DNA of 64,000 bases from Oscillospiraceae bacterium (GCA_017427265.1 JAFRTG010000021.1:62001-126000), one strand, 5' to 3'. Positions 28,213 to 37,566 are shown, counted from the stretch's first letter. Translations and numbers: made by a program. The notes: generated by a model not told the origin, from the sequence alone.

Positions 28213-29055
28213 ATGGATTTTTCTCTTGATTTTACCCGCAGCTTCGGCGCGCTCAAACCGGCCGAACAGCAAAAGCAGATTCTTGCGACCAACAGCACTG
28301 CATGGAATTCCTACGGCCTGCGGCTGACTGCGTCCGAGGCGGAAATGCTGATGCAGACAGCCGACCGCGCCATGAACGCGCAGGAGCTTGTGCAGTTCGG
28401 CGGCAGCATCACGCCGCGGCTGATTCACTGGTTTCTGCCGTCGGGCTATCTCGGCACGCGGTACGCCGCACGCATTGCTGCGCTGACGGATGCGTTCTAT
28501 CAGCTCAAGGGCAGCCTGCAGGCGCTCTATGACGAAGCAGACGACCCCGGCTGTGTGCTCTCGGACAACGCGATTCTCGATTATATGTACCGGTTTTATG
28601 TCAGCCCGACCTGCGCCGGAGATACCGATGAAATGCTGACACAGTGCGAACGGATCGTTGTCGGCGGAATGCGCAGGCTGCTCGAATACCGTGCGGCAAA
28701 GCGCAAGGAGGAGCAGGAGCTGGTCGGCGACCCTGAAATGCGGATGCTCTATGCCGACAAGCTGCAGCAGGAGGAACAGCCCGACGCAGTCGAAACGGAA
28801 TACGAGGAAGCGCTTTACGACTATGCCTACCGCGAGGAAATGCATCCGGATATGTTCGGTAATTATTCCGGTGATTATGACGAGGAGATCGCCGTGCATA
28901 CCCGCGGCACCTTTGCCGAGGAGCTCGGAGAGGTTCTGCGCCGGAATCCGGAAATGCTGCTGCCGAGCGCCGCGCAGGAAGCCGAATGGGACCGCATGGC
29001 CGAAGCATGGGAAGCAGCGGACACGGACGGAGAGGAGAACGGATATGCCGGATGA
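28213..29055 (+). CDS. DUF6323-like protein
   Basis: 280 residues from the ATG after AAAGGAGCGG. All-helical by appearance, without signal peptide or membrane helix. The N-terminal 170 residues resemble DUF6323 in the pattern N...YGL.L, FGG.I..RL...F..SGYL, ALTDAFYQLK and SDNAILDYM. The C-terminal 110 residues are highly acidic (repeated E/D-rich and YxxE stretches). Its stop overlaps the next gene's start by 11 bases, so the two are coupled. The family is often paired with DUF6179 in Clostridia. Function unknown; the family name is from memory of sequence patterns. Confidence 0.65.
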   Translation: MDFSLDFTRSFGALKPAEQQKQILATNSTAWNSYGLRLTASEAEMLMQTADRAMNAQELVQFGGSITPRLIHWFLPSGYLGTRYAARIAALTDAFYQLKGSLQALYDEADDPGCVLSDNAILDYMYRFYVSPTCAGDTDEMLTQCERIVVGGMRRLLEYRAAKRKEEQELVGDPEMRMLYADKLQQEEQPDAVETEYEEALYDYAYREEMHPDMFGNYSGDYDEEIAVHTRGTFAEELGEVLRRNPEMLLPSAAQEAEWDRMAEAWEAADTDGEENGYAG

Positions 29056-30031
29056 ACTGATACAGCGCGGAGCTCCCGCACAGGACACGCCGCTCTCCCG
29101 GAGCAATTATACGGCCGAACTGCTCGGACGCGCTGCCGCGGAACAGCGCATCTCCGCGGAAAAGCTCGGCGAGATTCGCACCGGACTGCATCAGGCCGCA
29201 GCCGCCCGTGCTGCTGCCTATTCCAAGGGCAGGAGTACAACAGTCACACGCAAACAGGCAGAGGCCTTCTACGACTCTGTGTTCTGTCAGCTGGATACCG
29301 TGCTGCTGGAGCTGCATTCCGATGCAAAAGCAGAAGAAGCGCTGCGCAGCGGCTCTCTGCCGGAGCTGCTCGATGCCGGTATGCTGATGACGCTGCAGCG
29401 CTATGAAGCGGCAAAGGACAGCTTCCGCAAGGCCTACAAGCTGACCGCCCCTGTGCAGACCTCGTTTTTCCATGCGCTGCTCAAGGATTTTGAGCAGTTC
29501 TGCACCAAATATGACGCAAGATTCCGGGCAGCGGATACCAAGGTCAGTTATTCCTACCCGCTGCTTTCCGGGGAGACAATTACAGAACCGGGCGTGCTCG
29601 GCGTTTACCGATATTACACCGCGCTGCAGCTGGAAGGCGAGCTGCTGCAGTGCTTCCGGAAAGAGGACATCCGTGCCCTCATGCAGCGCTATGCGGAAAA
29701 ATTTCTCACCACGCCGGATATGATTGCGGAGAACATTGCCGAACTCGTTCTGCGGCACTGGCTCGTCCGCGCACTCTGCGGGGAATCCGGCTGCGAACTG
29801 ACTGTCACACAGGATATGCTGCAAACTCTGCGGGCGGAATACGCTGCGCTGGCGCCGGAGCAGCTCTCCGCCGCGATGCTTGCCGTCCTGCCGCAGCTGA
29901 ACACCGGTAACCCGCAGCTGAACGGCTATCTGGCCGGTGCGATTCCGGCGCTCGCTCTTACCATGCATCAGCGGATGCAGAAAGACCGGCTTGCGGGCTG
30001 GATGGCGCCGATTCTTTCCGAAGCATTATAA
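29045..30031 (+). CDS. DUF6179-like protein
   Basis: 328 residues, starting inside the last codons of the upstream gene. Predicted helical and cytoplasmic. The N-terminal region has SKGRSTTVTRKQAEAFYDSV-type residues, recalling the SSV.xETA motif of DUF6179, and a middle FFHALLKDFEQFCTKYDARF segment. A YPLL..ETI.EPGVLGVYRYY stretch and a C-terminal helical bundle follow. It and the DUF6323-like protein probably form a complex, inferred only from the overlap and recurrent pairing. Function unknown. Confidence 0.6.
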   Translation: MPDELIQRGAPAQDTPLSRSNYTAELLGRAAAEQRISAEKLGEIRTGLHQAAAARAAAYSKGRSTTVTRKQAEAFYDSVFCQLDTVLLELHSDAKAEEALRSGSLPELLDAGMLMTLQRYEAAKDSFRKAYKLTAPVQTSFFHALLKDFEQFCTKYDARFRAADTKVSYSYPLLSGETITEPGVLGVYRYYTALQLEGELLQCFRKEDIRALMQRYAEKFLTTPDMIAENIAELVLRHWLVRALCGESGCELTVTQDMLQTLRAEYAALAPEQLSAAMLAVLPQLNTGNPQLNGYLAGAIPALALTMHQRMQKDRLAGWMAPILSEAL

Positions 30032-30075
30032 TTGCACGCAACTCTAAAGATAATCTGAAGATTTCGTGAAAGCAC

Positions 30076-30104
30076 TTGATTTTTTTCGTAAATTCGTGTA
30101 TGAT
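30076..30104 (+). promoter_or_regulatory. Promoter of the DUF308 gene
   Basis: TTGATT, 17 bases, TATGAT, 31 bases before the start at 30135. Confidence 0.7.
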
Positions 30105-30134
30105 ACATTCAACGAACCCAAAGGAGGGATTCTT

Positions 30135-30656
30135 ATGGCAAACAAAATGAAACTCGACAATGCAACAACTGCTCTGGTGCTGACCGTGATCGGCTGCGTG
30201 CTGTTTATTATGCCGGGCATTGCACTGAAAACACTGATTCGCCTGATCGGTATTCTGCTGGTTCTGGTCGGCGGTCTGCGGCTTGCCGGGCTGTATAAAG
30301 AGGGCGATCTGGCTGCTGCGGATAAAAAGCAGACCTGCTTCGCGGTATGTTCGACGGTCGCCGGCGCTGCGATCATGCTTTTCCCGAAGCTGCTGGTCAC
30401 ACTGTTCCCGATTCTCGCCGGCGTATTCATTCTGCTGCACGGCATTACCGAGCTGAAGAAGGCATTTGACGCCAGAAAGCGCGGCGCAAGCGGCTGGCAG
30501 AGCGCGCTCATCATTGCTGTCATTACGGTTGCGAGCGGCATTCTGATTCTCATCAACCCGGTCTCGACAACCAAGGCACTGGTTCGCATCATCGGCGCAA
30601 TTCTGATCTGGTGCGGCCTGACCGGTCTGTGGACAAAAACCAAAACCGAATTCTGA
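30135..30656 (+). CDS. DUF308 (HdeD-like) membrane protein
   Basis: 173 residues from the ATG after AAAGGAGGG. Six hydrophobic helices are arranged as three repeated hairpins; G-I-L-L-V-L-V-G-G-L-R-L and GVFILLHGITEL are the typical DUF308 helix ends. In Enterobacteria HdeD is linked with acid resistance, but most family members are uncharacterised. Monocistronic with its own promoter and a strong terminator. Confidence 0.82.
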   Translation: MANKMKLDNATTALVLTVIGCVLFIMPGIALKTLIRLIGILLVLVGGLRLAGLYKEGDLAAADKKQTCFAVCSTVAGAAIMLFPKLLVTLFPILAGVFILLHGITELKKAFDARKRGASGWQSALIIAVITVASGILILINPVSTTKALVRIIGAILIWCGLTGLWTKTKTEF

Positions 30657-30660
30657 ACAT

Positions 30661-30694
30661 ATCGCTGCGCGATGATACGGTATCGCGCAGCGAT
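30661..30694 (+). terminator. Terminator of the DUF308 gene
   Basis: A 13-bp perfect stem, ATCGCTGCGCGAT with ATCGCGCAGCGAT, then GATTTTTTT. The arm GCTGCGCGATGA recurs in other intergenic spots (34276, 38827, 56163). Confidence 0.9.
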
Positions 30695-30761
30695 GATTTT
30701 TTTGCGGCTTCCGCGCTGTGAAGCCGGGCGTGCTTTTCAGATACCGGAGCGCATAAGCAAT

Positions 30762-30792
30762 CCCCCTCCCGGAAACGGAATCCGGGAGGGGG
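30762..30792 (-). terminator. Terminator of coaX
   Basis: A 12-bp stem, CCCCCTCCCGGA with TCCGGGAGGGGG, 15 bases beyond the coaX stop on the minus strand. Confidence 0.75.
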
Positions 30793-30807
30793 CTCTGTAT
30801 TGTATGA

Positions 30808-31575
30808 TTATTTTTGGTTTTTACGGTAAATATACATCATGCCCCGGAGCAGCAGCGTGTCGTCCAGATAGATTCTGCGCTTGCAGAAGGGGATGATTTT
30901 CCCGGCATTTCCGCCGGTTGCGACGACCGTGCACGGTCTGCCGAGTTCTTCCTCGATGCGGGCGGTGATGCCGTCAACCGCTGAGGCCGTGCTGTAGATG
31001 ATGCCGCTTTTCATGCAGTCTGTCGTATTGGTGCCGATGACCTTTTTCGCCGGCTCCAGACTGATTGCGGGCAGCTGCGCGGCGCGGCTTGTGAGCGAAT
31101 CCAGTGAGACGCGCACGCCCGGAACAATCAGGCCGCCGAGAAAGCTGCGGTTTTCATCCACGACGGAAAAAGTCGTGGCGGTGCCGAGATCCGCGATGAT
31201 GACGGGGAGCGGATAGTCATTGGCTGCTGCAACGGCATCTGCAACACGGTCGCTGCCGACGGCGGCCGGATTGTCGATCAGAATTTTCAGGCCGGTTTTG
31301 ACGCCTGCACCGATGACCAGCGGTTCTTTGCCGATCATGCGGAGCACGGCCTCCCGCACAGTCTGCGTAGCAGGCGGCACAACCGAGGAAAGAATACAGC
31401 CCGTGAAGTCGCTGCCCTGCATGCCGTTCAGCTCCAGAACCGTCCGGATCAGAACCGTATATTCCAGTGCGGTTGAAAGCCGCGCAGTCGAAAGCCGTTC
31501 CGTAAAGATGATTTTGTCATCGCGGAAGCAGCCGACCACGACGTTTGTATTGCCGATATCAACAGCTAAAACCAT
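30808..31575 (-). CDS. coaX: Type III pantothenate kinase
   Basis: 255 residues. CoaX phosphorylates pantothenate with ATP, the first step to coenzyme A, and is not feedback-inhibited by CoA. AVDIGNTNVVVG is the phosphate-1 motif (residues 4-15). SSVVPP (about 64), GSDRVADAVAA (about 107) and DLGTATTFSV (about 130, phosphate-2) follow. It lies 21 bases after the ECF S-component gene, in one transcript with it and opposite coaBC, forming a CoA module. Confidence 0.96.
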   Translation of the reverse strand: MVLAVDIGNTNVVVGCFRDDKIIFTERLSTARLSTALEYTVLIRTVLELNGMQGSDFTGCILSSVVPPATQTVREAVLRMIGKEPLVIGAGVKTGLKILIDNPAAVGSDRVADAVAAANDYPLPVIIADLGTATTFSVVDENRSFLGGLIVPGVRVSLDSLTSRAAQLPAISLEPAKKVIGTNTTDCMKSGIIYSTASAVDGITARIEEELGRPCTVVATGGNAGKIIPFCKRRIYLDDTLLLRGMMYIYRKNQK

Positions 31576-31596
31576 GCTTGCTCACTCCGTTCCGGA

Positions 31597-32232
31597 TTAT
31601 GCCTGCTCTTTTTCGGCCGGCAGCAAATGCGAATGATACAGCGCCGTGCCGACGCCGCCGCTGATGATCGTGCATGCAATCATTTCAACGACTGCATTGA
31701 TGCCGACAAATGCGCAGATAAACAGAACCGTGCCGGTGAAGGTCTGGGTCTGGTGGAACTTCTCATACAGATTCTTCACATAATCCGTGCTGCCGAACAG
31801 CAGGACGAGCGCGCCCATGAAAAAGACCGTATTGAGCAGCGCGGTGAAGAAGCCCGTGATAAAGCTGGATGTGCTTCCGCCGATTTTTTTGGAAAGCCCC
31901 TTGTGGAGCAGACCGACGAGCAGACCGTCCAGTGCGCGGGGAACAAACCGCTGCACAAATGCGAGAACCGGATTGACGGCTGCGAGCGCAGCGCCCATTC
32001 CGCTGGGGATGCCGATGCCGAAGCACTGCAGAAAGCTCAGAATGCCGAATAAGGATCCCATGACGAAGCCGCCTGTGGGTCCGAGGGCAATCGCTGCAAT
32101 CGCAATCGGGATGACATTGAGTGTGATCGAGAGCGGGCCGACCGGAATGGTGCCGATCGGGGTGAATGAGAACAGCAGCAGCAGCGCTGTCATCATGCCG
32201 AGGATCACGATGGATTTGGTTTTGCCTTTCAT
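31597..32232 (-). CDS. ECF transporter S component, probably for pantothenate
   Basis: 211 residues with six hydrophobic helices. The N terminus IVILGMMTALLLLFSFTPIG and the Gly-rich GPTGGFVMGSLFGILSF segment are typical of ECF substrate-binding (S) components. Only the S component is present; the energising EcfAA'T module must be encoded elsewhere. The gene precedes coaX in the same transcript, so pantothenate (PanT) is the likely substrate; that is inference from context. Start ATG after GGAGGAAT. Confidence 0.82.
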   Translation of the reverse strand: MKGKTKSIVILGMMTALLLLFSFTPIGTIPVGPLSITLNVIPIAIAAIALGPTGGFVMGSLFGILSFLQCFGIGIPSGMGAALAAVNPVLAFVQRFVPRALDGLLVGLLHKGLSKKIGGSTSSFITGFFTALLNTVFFMGALVLLFGSTDYVKNLYEKFHQTQTFTGTVLFICAFVGINAVVEMIACTIISGGVGTALYHSHLLPAEKEQA

Positions 32233-32288
32233 TGCAGATTCCTCCTTGTGTTATCATTCCCCTTGCGGGGATACAATACAGCAGATTC

Positions 32289-32317
32289 ATTATAATGCAG
32301 AACCGGCAAAAAGTAAA
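32289..32317 (-). promoter_or_regulatory. Promoter of the panT-like/coaX operon
   Basis: Minus strand: TTTACT (32312-32317), 17 bases, TATAAT (32289-32294), 57 bases before the start at 32232. A plus-strand TATAAT at 32390 probably belongs to coaBC, though its -35 box is weak. Confidence 0.75.
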
Positions 32318-32455
32318 GCAGATGTACCGCTCTGTAACTTTTTCTGTGATTTCATAAAAAAGGCACTTCCATTTTATTGTGAAAAATGGTATAATTGAAG
32401 CAGATTCCGGCATGTTTTCCGCCGGATGTCCGTTTGTGCAACAGGAGGAGAGACT

Positions 32456-33655
32456 ATGCTGAAGGGAAAAACCGTTGTTCTTGGCGTCACAGGCAGTATT
32501 GCCGCCTACAAGATGCCGAATCTTGTCCGGATGCTGACAAAGCTGCACTGCAATGTGCAGGTGCTGATGACGCAGAATGCCACGCAGTTCATCAACCCGA
32601 TTACCTTTGAGACACTCACGGGACATAAGTGTCTGATTGACACGTTTGACCGGAATTTCCAGTACAGCGTCGAGCATGTTGCGCTGGCCAAGCAGGCGGA
32701 TGTGGTCATGGTCGCACCGGCCTCCGCGAATGTGATCGGCAAGATTGCCTGCGGCATTGCGGACGATATGCTGACCACAACCGTGATGGCCTGCCCCTGC
32801 AAGAAAATCATCGTGCCGGCCATGAATCACAATATGTATCACAATCCGATCGTGCAGGACAATCTGAAGCGGCTTGCATCGTTCGGCTATGAGATCACCG
32901 TGCCGGATAATGGCCGGCTTGCAAACGGCGACATCGGGGACGGCAGAATGCCGGAGGAGCAGGTTCTGTTCCAGTATATCATGCGGGAGATTGCAAGGGA
33001 GAAGGATCTTGCGGGCAAAAAGGTGCTCGTCACGGCCGGTGCGACACGGGAATCGCTGGATCCGGTGCGCTTCCTGACGAATCATTCGACGGGGAAAATG
33101 GGCTGTGCGGTCGCGCAGGCTGCGATGCACCGCGGCGCAGAGGTGACGCTGGTGGCCGCGCATATGGAAATCGAACCGCCGCTGTTTGTCAAAACGGTGC
33201 CGGTCGTTTCGGCACAGGATATGTTCGAGGCTGTCCGGGACTGTGCGCCGGAAATGGATATCATCATCAAGGCGGCAGCCGTCGCGGACTATACGCCGGT
33301 TACAACGGCAGGGGAGAAGATCAAGAAATCAGACGGCACCTTCTGCCCGGAGATGAAGCGGACAACCGATATCCTGAAATATCTCGGTGCGAATAAGCCC
33401 CAAGGACAGTTCCTCTGCGGCTTTTCGATGGAAACAGAGAATATGCTGGAGAATTCGCGGAAAAAGCTGCAGTCGAAAAACTGCGATATGATCTGCGCGA
33501 ACAGTCTGCGGAAGGAAGGCGCCGGGTTCGGAACGGATACCAATATCCTGACGCTGATTACCGCAGACCGGCAGACCGAGCTGGAGAAAATGTCCAAGGA
33601 AGAAGCCGCGCACCGCATTTTTGATATGATTCTGGAGCTGACGGCAGCCGGCTGA
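32456..33655 (+). CDS. coaBC: Bifunctional phosphopantothenoylcysteine decarboxylase/synthetase
   Basis: 399 residues from the ATG after AGGAGGAGAG. The CoaC flavoprotein half (1-185) shows GVTGSIAAYK, a HVALAKQAD His motif, PASANVIGKIA and PAMNHNMYHNP. The CoaB half (190-399) shows VLVTAGATRESLDPVRFLTN and AAAVADY, with ...KMKRT-type EMKRTTDIL in the CTP/phosphopantothenate site. It joins Cys to phosphopantothenate and decarboxylates the product. Divergent from the pantothenate uptake and kinase genes. Confidence 0.97.
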   Translation: MLKGKTVVLGVTGSIAAYKMPNLVRMLTKLHCNVQVLMTQNATQFINPITFETLTGHKCLIDTFDRNFQYSVEHVALAKQADVVMVAPASANVIGKIACGIADDMLTTTVMACPCKKIIVPAMNHNMYHNPIVQDNLKRLASFGYEITVPDNGRLANGDIGDGRMPEEQVLFQYIMREIAREKDLAGKKVLVTAGATRESLDPVRFLTNHSTGKMGCAVAQAAMHRGAEVTLVAAHMEIEPPLFVKTVPVVSAQDMFEAVRDCAPEMDIIIKAAAVADYTPVTTAGEKIKKSDGTFCPEMKRTTDILKYLGANKPQGQFLCGFSMETENMLENSRKKLQSKNCDMICANSLRKEGAGFGTDTNILTLITADRQTELEKMSKEEAAHRIFDMILELTAAG

Positions 33656-33740
33656 GCACGCACCTTATTTCCGGCGGATGCATAGAATAAGGCACAGGCG
33701 CAGTGCGTCTGGAATCCAAAGGAAATGAGTGAGGAATATG

Positions 33741-34265
33741 ATGATTGACGCAAGTCTCGGCAGAGCCGGATGCTGCGGATCGCTGCCGCCGTTTCCGCCG
33801 CGGCCGCTTCCGCCTGCGGTACCGTCTGAGCCGGATGCAATCCAGATCCGGCTGGCCACTGCGCAGACAGGTCTTGCAAACGGCGCTGCGGTTCCGCTGA
33901 GCGGTGTCGTGCGGCAGATCGGAAACGGTCTCAGCTATGACACGGCAAACCGCGCGGTGACGGTCAATGAGCCCGGTGTGTATCAGTTCTGCTGGTTTGT
34001 GCTGGCGCAGCCGGCTGCCGCTGCGGATCCGGTGATTGCGCTGCAGTCGCTGGAAGGACAGACGGTGCTCGGCTATTCCGGTGTGCCGGCTGCTGCTGCG
34101 GAGAACGGTGCACTCCTGAGCGGATCGGCAGTTGCGGCGCTCCCGGCGGGCAGTGCATGGGTGCTGGTCAATGCCTCCGGCGAGGCGATTGACATTCCGG
34201 TTGCAGGTACGGCGCCGGCTTCCTTTGCGGCATCGCTGACGGTCACGCAGATCGGCAGACGCTGA
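33741..34265 (+). CDS. Small protein with BclA/TNF-like C-terminal domain
   Basis: 174 residues. Start chosen at 33741, six bases after GAGGA; ATG at 33738 and GTG at 33729 are in frame. A short N-terminal part with a Cys pair and a Pro-rich run (about 10-30) precedes a beta-rich domain with LSGVVRQIGNGLSYDTANRAVTV-like and EPGVYQFCWFVL segments. These recall the BclA C-terminal (C1q/TNF-like) jelly roll of exosporium and phage-tail-like proteins. No collagen Gly-X-Y repeats are present. It has no signal peptide; spore-surface location is only a guess. Confidence 0.6.
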   Translation: MIDASLGRAGCCGSLPPFPPRPLPPAVPSEPDAIQIRLATAQTGLANGAAVPLSGVVRQIGNGLSYDTANRAVTVNEPGVYQFCWFVLAQPAAAADPVIALQSLEGQTVLGYSGVPAAAAENGALLSGSAVAALPAGSAWVLVNASGEAIDIPVAGTAPASFAASLTVTQIGRR

Positions 34266-34305
34266 AAGCGGGACTGCTGCGCGATGATGTGAAAATACGG
34301 AAAAA

Positions 34306-34338
34306 CCGCCTGACCGTGTGGACGAAACGGTCAGGCGG
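34306..34338 (+). terminator. Terminator after the BclA-like gene
   Basis: An 11-bp stem, CCGCCTGACCG with CGGTCAGGCGG, then CTCTTTTTC. Nearly the same hairpin follows the ABC-F gene at 36260. Confidence 0.9.
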
Positions 34339-34375
34339 CTCTTTTTCATGATATGCCGTACAGCGGTATCTGAAT

Positions 34376-34404
34376 TTGACTTTCGGCGGCGGGTGTGTTA
34401 TAAT
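34376..34404 (+). promoter_or_regulatory. Promoter of the ABC-F gene
   Basis: TTGACT, 17 bases, TATAAT, 45 bases before the GTG start. Confidence 0.85.
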
Positions 34405-34448
34405 GTGACTGAAAAAACGGATTCAATCAAGGAAAGGAAGCTGCTGCC

Positions 34449-36233
34449 GTGATTTTACTTTCAGCGCAGAATCTCGAAAAAACATATATGGAACGCAAGG
34501 TGCTCGACGATGTGTCGTTCTTCCTCAACGAGGGGGACAAGGTCGGCATCATCGGCATCAACGGAACCGGAAAATCAACGCTGCTGCGGATTCTTGCGGG
34601 CGCAGAGGAGCCTGACGCCGGAACGGTCATCCGGACGAACGGCATCCGGATTTCCTATTTGCCGCAGATTCCGGAGTTCGGTGACCGCGGCACGGTGCTG
34701 GAGCAGGTGCTTGCGCATCTGCCGGCGGATCTGAAGGAGGCCAAGGCCTACGAGGCGCGCTCCGTGCTCGATCAGCTCGGCATTCCGGACAGCAGCCGCG
34801 AGATTTCGACGCTTTCCGGCGGAGAGAAGCGCCGCGCAGGCATTGCGGCCGCTCTGGTGCAGCCGAGCGATGTGCTGCTGCTCGACGAGCCGACAAACCA
34901 TATTGACAATGAGACCGTGCAGCTTCTGGAAGATCTGCTGCTGAAATACCGCGGGGCGATCGTGATGGTGACGCACGACCGCTATTTCCTCGACCAGATC
35001 TGCAAAAAGATTGCGGAGATCGAGCGCGGAAAAATCCATCTCTGCGAGGGCAATTACAGCGCCTATCTGGCGGACAAGGCACAGCGCGAGGCCGATGCGG
35101 AGGCCGCGGAACGCAAGAACCGCGCACTCTATCGCCGGGAGCTCGAATGGATCAGCCGCGGCGCCCGTGCGAGGGGCACGAAATCGAAAGACCGCATCGA
35201 GCGCTTTGAACAGCTGAAAAACCGGGAGATCGTGCCGGAGGCCGAAACGCTGCAGATGCAGTCACTCTCTGCGCGGCTCGGCAAAAAGACCGTCGAGCTG
35301 ACCGGCATCAGCAAGGCAATCGACGGCAAGCCGCTCATCACGGATTTTTCGTATATCATCCCGCGGAATGCCCGCATCGGCATCGTCGGGCGGAATGGCG
35401 CCGGCAAGAGCACGTTTCTCCGGATGCTGACCGGCGAGGTGCTGCCGGATTCCGGTGAGATTGTGCTCGGAGATACTGTTAAAGTCGGTTATTTTTCGCA
35501 GGAATGCGAGGAGATGAATCCGGCGCAGCGCGTGATTGATTATATCCGCGATACGGCGAATATCGTGCAGACCCCGGAGGGACCCGTCACCGCGGCGCAG
35601 ATGCTCGAACGGTTTCTGTTTACCTCGGAGCTGCAGTGGAGCGTGATCGGCAAGCTCTCCGGCGGCGAGCGGAAACGGCTGTATCTGCTGAAGGTGCTGA
35701 TGGAAGCGCCGAATGTGCTGCTGCTCGACGAGCCGACCAATGATCTCGACATTGCGACGCTGACGATTCTGGAGGATTATCTTGCGAATTTCAGCGGCGC
35801 AGTGATTGCCGTCTCGCATGACCGGTATTTTCTGGACAAGATCGCCTCGGAGATTTTTGAGTTCCGGGACGGGCAGTGCACGCGCTATACCGGCAATTAT
35901 TCGGATTATGCGGCAAAGCGCAGGGAAGATGCGGAGCCCGAAAAGCAGAAAAAAGCTGCATCCGAAAAGAAGGCGCGCACCTTCAACGGCAAGCAGAAGC
36001 TGCGCTTTTCCTATAAGGAGCAGCGGGAGTTCGAGACGATTGACGACGACATTGCAGCCCTTGAGCAGCAGATCGCGGATACAGAGGCGCAAATCGGCCG
36101 CAGTGCGTCGGATTATGTGGCATTGCAGGAACTCTCTGCGCAGAAGGAGACGCTGGAGCAGCAGCTCGCCGGCAAAATGGATCGCTGGGTCTACCTGAAC
36201 GACCTTGCCGAGCGCATCGCCGCGCAGGATTGA
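34449..36233 (+). CDS. ABC-F family translational ATPase (Uup/YdiF-like)
   Basis: 594 residues, GTG start after GGAAAGGAAG. Two ATP-binding cassettes: Walker A GINGTGKST (about 38) and GRNGAGKST (about 318); signatures LSGGEKRR and LSGGERKR; Walker B LLLDEPTNHID and LLLDEPTNDLD. The inter-domain linker (about 225-280) is charged and Arg-rich, as in ABC-F factors. There are no membrane helices. A C-terminal coiled coil (about 530-594) suggests the Uup/YdiF branch, which acts on ribosomes or DNA structures rather than in transport. Confidence 0.9.
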   Translation: MILLSAQNLEKTYMERKVLDDVSFFLNEGDKVGIIGINGTGKSTLLRILAGAEEPDAGTVIRTNGIRISYLPQIPEFGDRGTVLEQVLAHLPADLKEAKAYEARSVLDQLGIPDSSREISTLSGGEKRRAGIAAALVQPSDVLLLDEPTNHIDNETVQLLEDLLLKYRGAIVMVTHDRYFLDQICKKIAEIERGKIHLCEGNYSAYLADKAQREADAEAAERKNRALYRRELEWISRGARARGTKSKDRIERFEQLKNREIVPEAETLQMQSLSARLGKKTVELTGISKAIDGKPLITDFSYIIPRNARIGIVGRNGAGKSTFLRMLTGEVLPDSGEIVLGDTVKVGYFSQECEEMNPAQRVIDYIRDTANIVQTPEGPVTAAQMLERFLFTSELQWSVIGKLSGGERKRLYLLKVLMEAPNVLLLDEPTNDLDIATLTILEDYLANFSGAVIAVSHDRYFLDKIASEIFEFRDGQCTRYTGNYSDYAAKRREDAEPEKQKKAASEKKARTFNGKQKLRFSYKEQREFETIDDDIAALEQQIADTEAQIGRSASDYVALQELSAQKETLEQQLAGKMDRWVYLNDLAERIAAQD

Positions 36234-36259
36234 TCCGCTGTCCGCAATGATATGATAAA

Positions 36260-36292
36260 CCGCCTGACTGTGCATGTGAAACAGTCAGGCGG
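36260..36292. terminator. Terminator between the ABC-F gene and ychF
   Basis: An 11-bp stem, CCGCCTGACTG with CAGTCAGGCGG, between convergent genes; probably bidirectional. Almost identical to the hairpin at 34306. Confidence 0.8.
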
Positions 36293-36336
36293 TTCTTGAT
36301 TTCTGTATACAGCGGGGCGCCGGAGACGCCCAGCGC

Positions 36337-37434
36337 TCAGCTTGTGAAGTGGAATGTGATGATATCGCCGTCAGCGACCTCATAGGTCTTGCCTTCCATC
36401 CGGACGACGCCCTTTTCCTTTGCAGCGACCATATTGCCGCCGTTTGCCATGAAGTCCTCAAAGGAGATGACCTCTGCACGGATGAAGCCCTTTTCAAAGT
36501 CGGAATGGATTTTTCCGGCTGCCTGCGGTGCCTTGGTGCCCTTCGTGATCGTCCATGCACGACACTCGTCCGGACCGCCGGTCAGATAGGAGATGAGACC
36601 CAGCAGCGAATAGCCTGCGTGGATGATGCGCGTCAGGCCGGATTCTTCCAGACCGAGATCGGCGAGGAATTCCTTCTGCTCGTCCGGCTCCATATCGGAG
36701 ATTTCCGCTTCGATCTGCGCGCAGATCGGGAACACGGCAGCGTGCTCCGCCTCCGCGATCTTGCGGACGGCAGCAAAATGCGCGTTGCTGTCCAGATCGC
36801 CGGAGAAATCCGCCTCGCAAAGATTTGCAGCGTAGATGACCGGCTTTGCAGTCAGGAGCGGCGTTTCCAGAATGACCGCGCGCTCGTCCTCGGTGCAGTC
36901 GAAGCTGCGGGCGGGCTTGCCGTCAGAGAGGTGTTCGAGCAGACGCTTGAGCAGCTCGACGTCTGCGGCATATTTTTTATCGCCTTTTGCGAGCTTTGCG
37001 GTCTTGTCGATGCGGCGCTCGATGAGCTCGATATCGGAAAAGACCAGCTCCAGATTGATGACCTCAATGTCGCGGGCGGGGTCGATGGAGCCGTCCACAT
37101 GAACGATGTTGTCGTCCTCAAAGCAGCGGACAACATGGATGATGGCATCGACCTCGCGGATATCCGCAAGGAAGCGGTTGCCGAGGCCTTCGCCCTTGCT
37201 TGCGCCCTTGACGAGACCTGCGATATCGACGAACTGCAGCGTGGCAGGGGTAAACTTTTTCGGCTGATAGATCTCCGCCAGCTTTTCGAGGCGGGTATCC
37301 GGCACAGAAACGATGCCGACGTTCTTGTCAATGGTGCAGAACGGGTAATTGGCGGATTCGGCACCGGCGTTTGTCAGTGCGTTGAACAGGGTGCTTTTGC
37401 CGACATTCGGCAGACCGACCATTCCGAGCTTCAT
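36337..37434 (-). CDS. ychF: Redox-regulated ATPase YchF
   Basis: 365 residues from the ATG at 37434 (after AGGAGGAA), which is the family length. G1 is GLPNVGKST at residues 7-15. G3 is [17 protein letters not shown] (about 70). The G4 position reads NLCE rather than NKxD, as expected for the ATP-preferring YchF. The C-terminal TGS domain ends DGDIITFHF. It binds ribosomes and is linked to stress control. Monocistronic. Confidence 0.96.
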   Translation of the reverse strand: MKLGMVGLPNVGKSTLFNALTNAGAESANYPFCTIDKNVGIVSVPDTRLEKLAEIYQPKKFTPATLQFVDIAGLVKGASKGEGLGNRFLADIREVDAIIHVVRCFEDDNIVHVDGSIDPARDIEVINLELVFSDIELIERRIDKTAKLAKGDKKYAADVELLKRLLEHLSDGKPARSFDCTEDERAVILETPLLTAKPVIYAANLCEADFSGDLDSNAHFAAVRKIAEAEHAAVFPICAQIEAEISDMEPDEQKEFLADLGLEESGLTRIIHAGYSLLGLISYLTGGPDECRAWTITKGTKAPQAAGKIHSDFEKGFIRAEVISFEDFMANGGNMVAAKEKGVVRMEGKTYEVADGDIITFHFTS

Positions 37435-37502
37435 GGATGATGATTCCTCCTGAAAGTATATTTTGACCGGGGGATTCCCGGCGCAACTTTGCATACACGG
37501 TT

Positions 37503-37532
37503 ATTTTACCACAAAACGGGGGATTCTGTCAA
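37503..37532 (-). promoter_or_regulatory. ychF promoter
   Basis: Minus strand: TTGACA (37527-37532), 18 bases, TAAAAT (37503-37508). The divergent LRR-dockerin promoter begins 35 bases away. Confidence 0.7.
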
Positions 37533-37566
37533 GAGTTGCCAAATATAACAGTTTTTTGCAAAGCAC

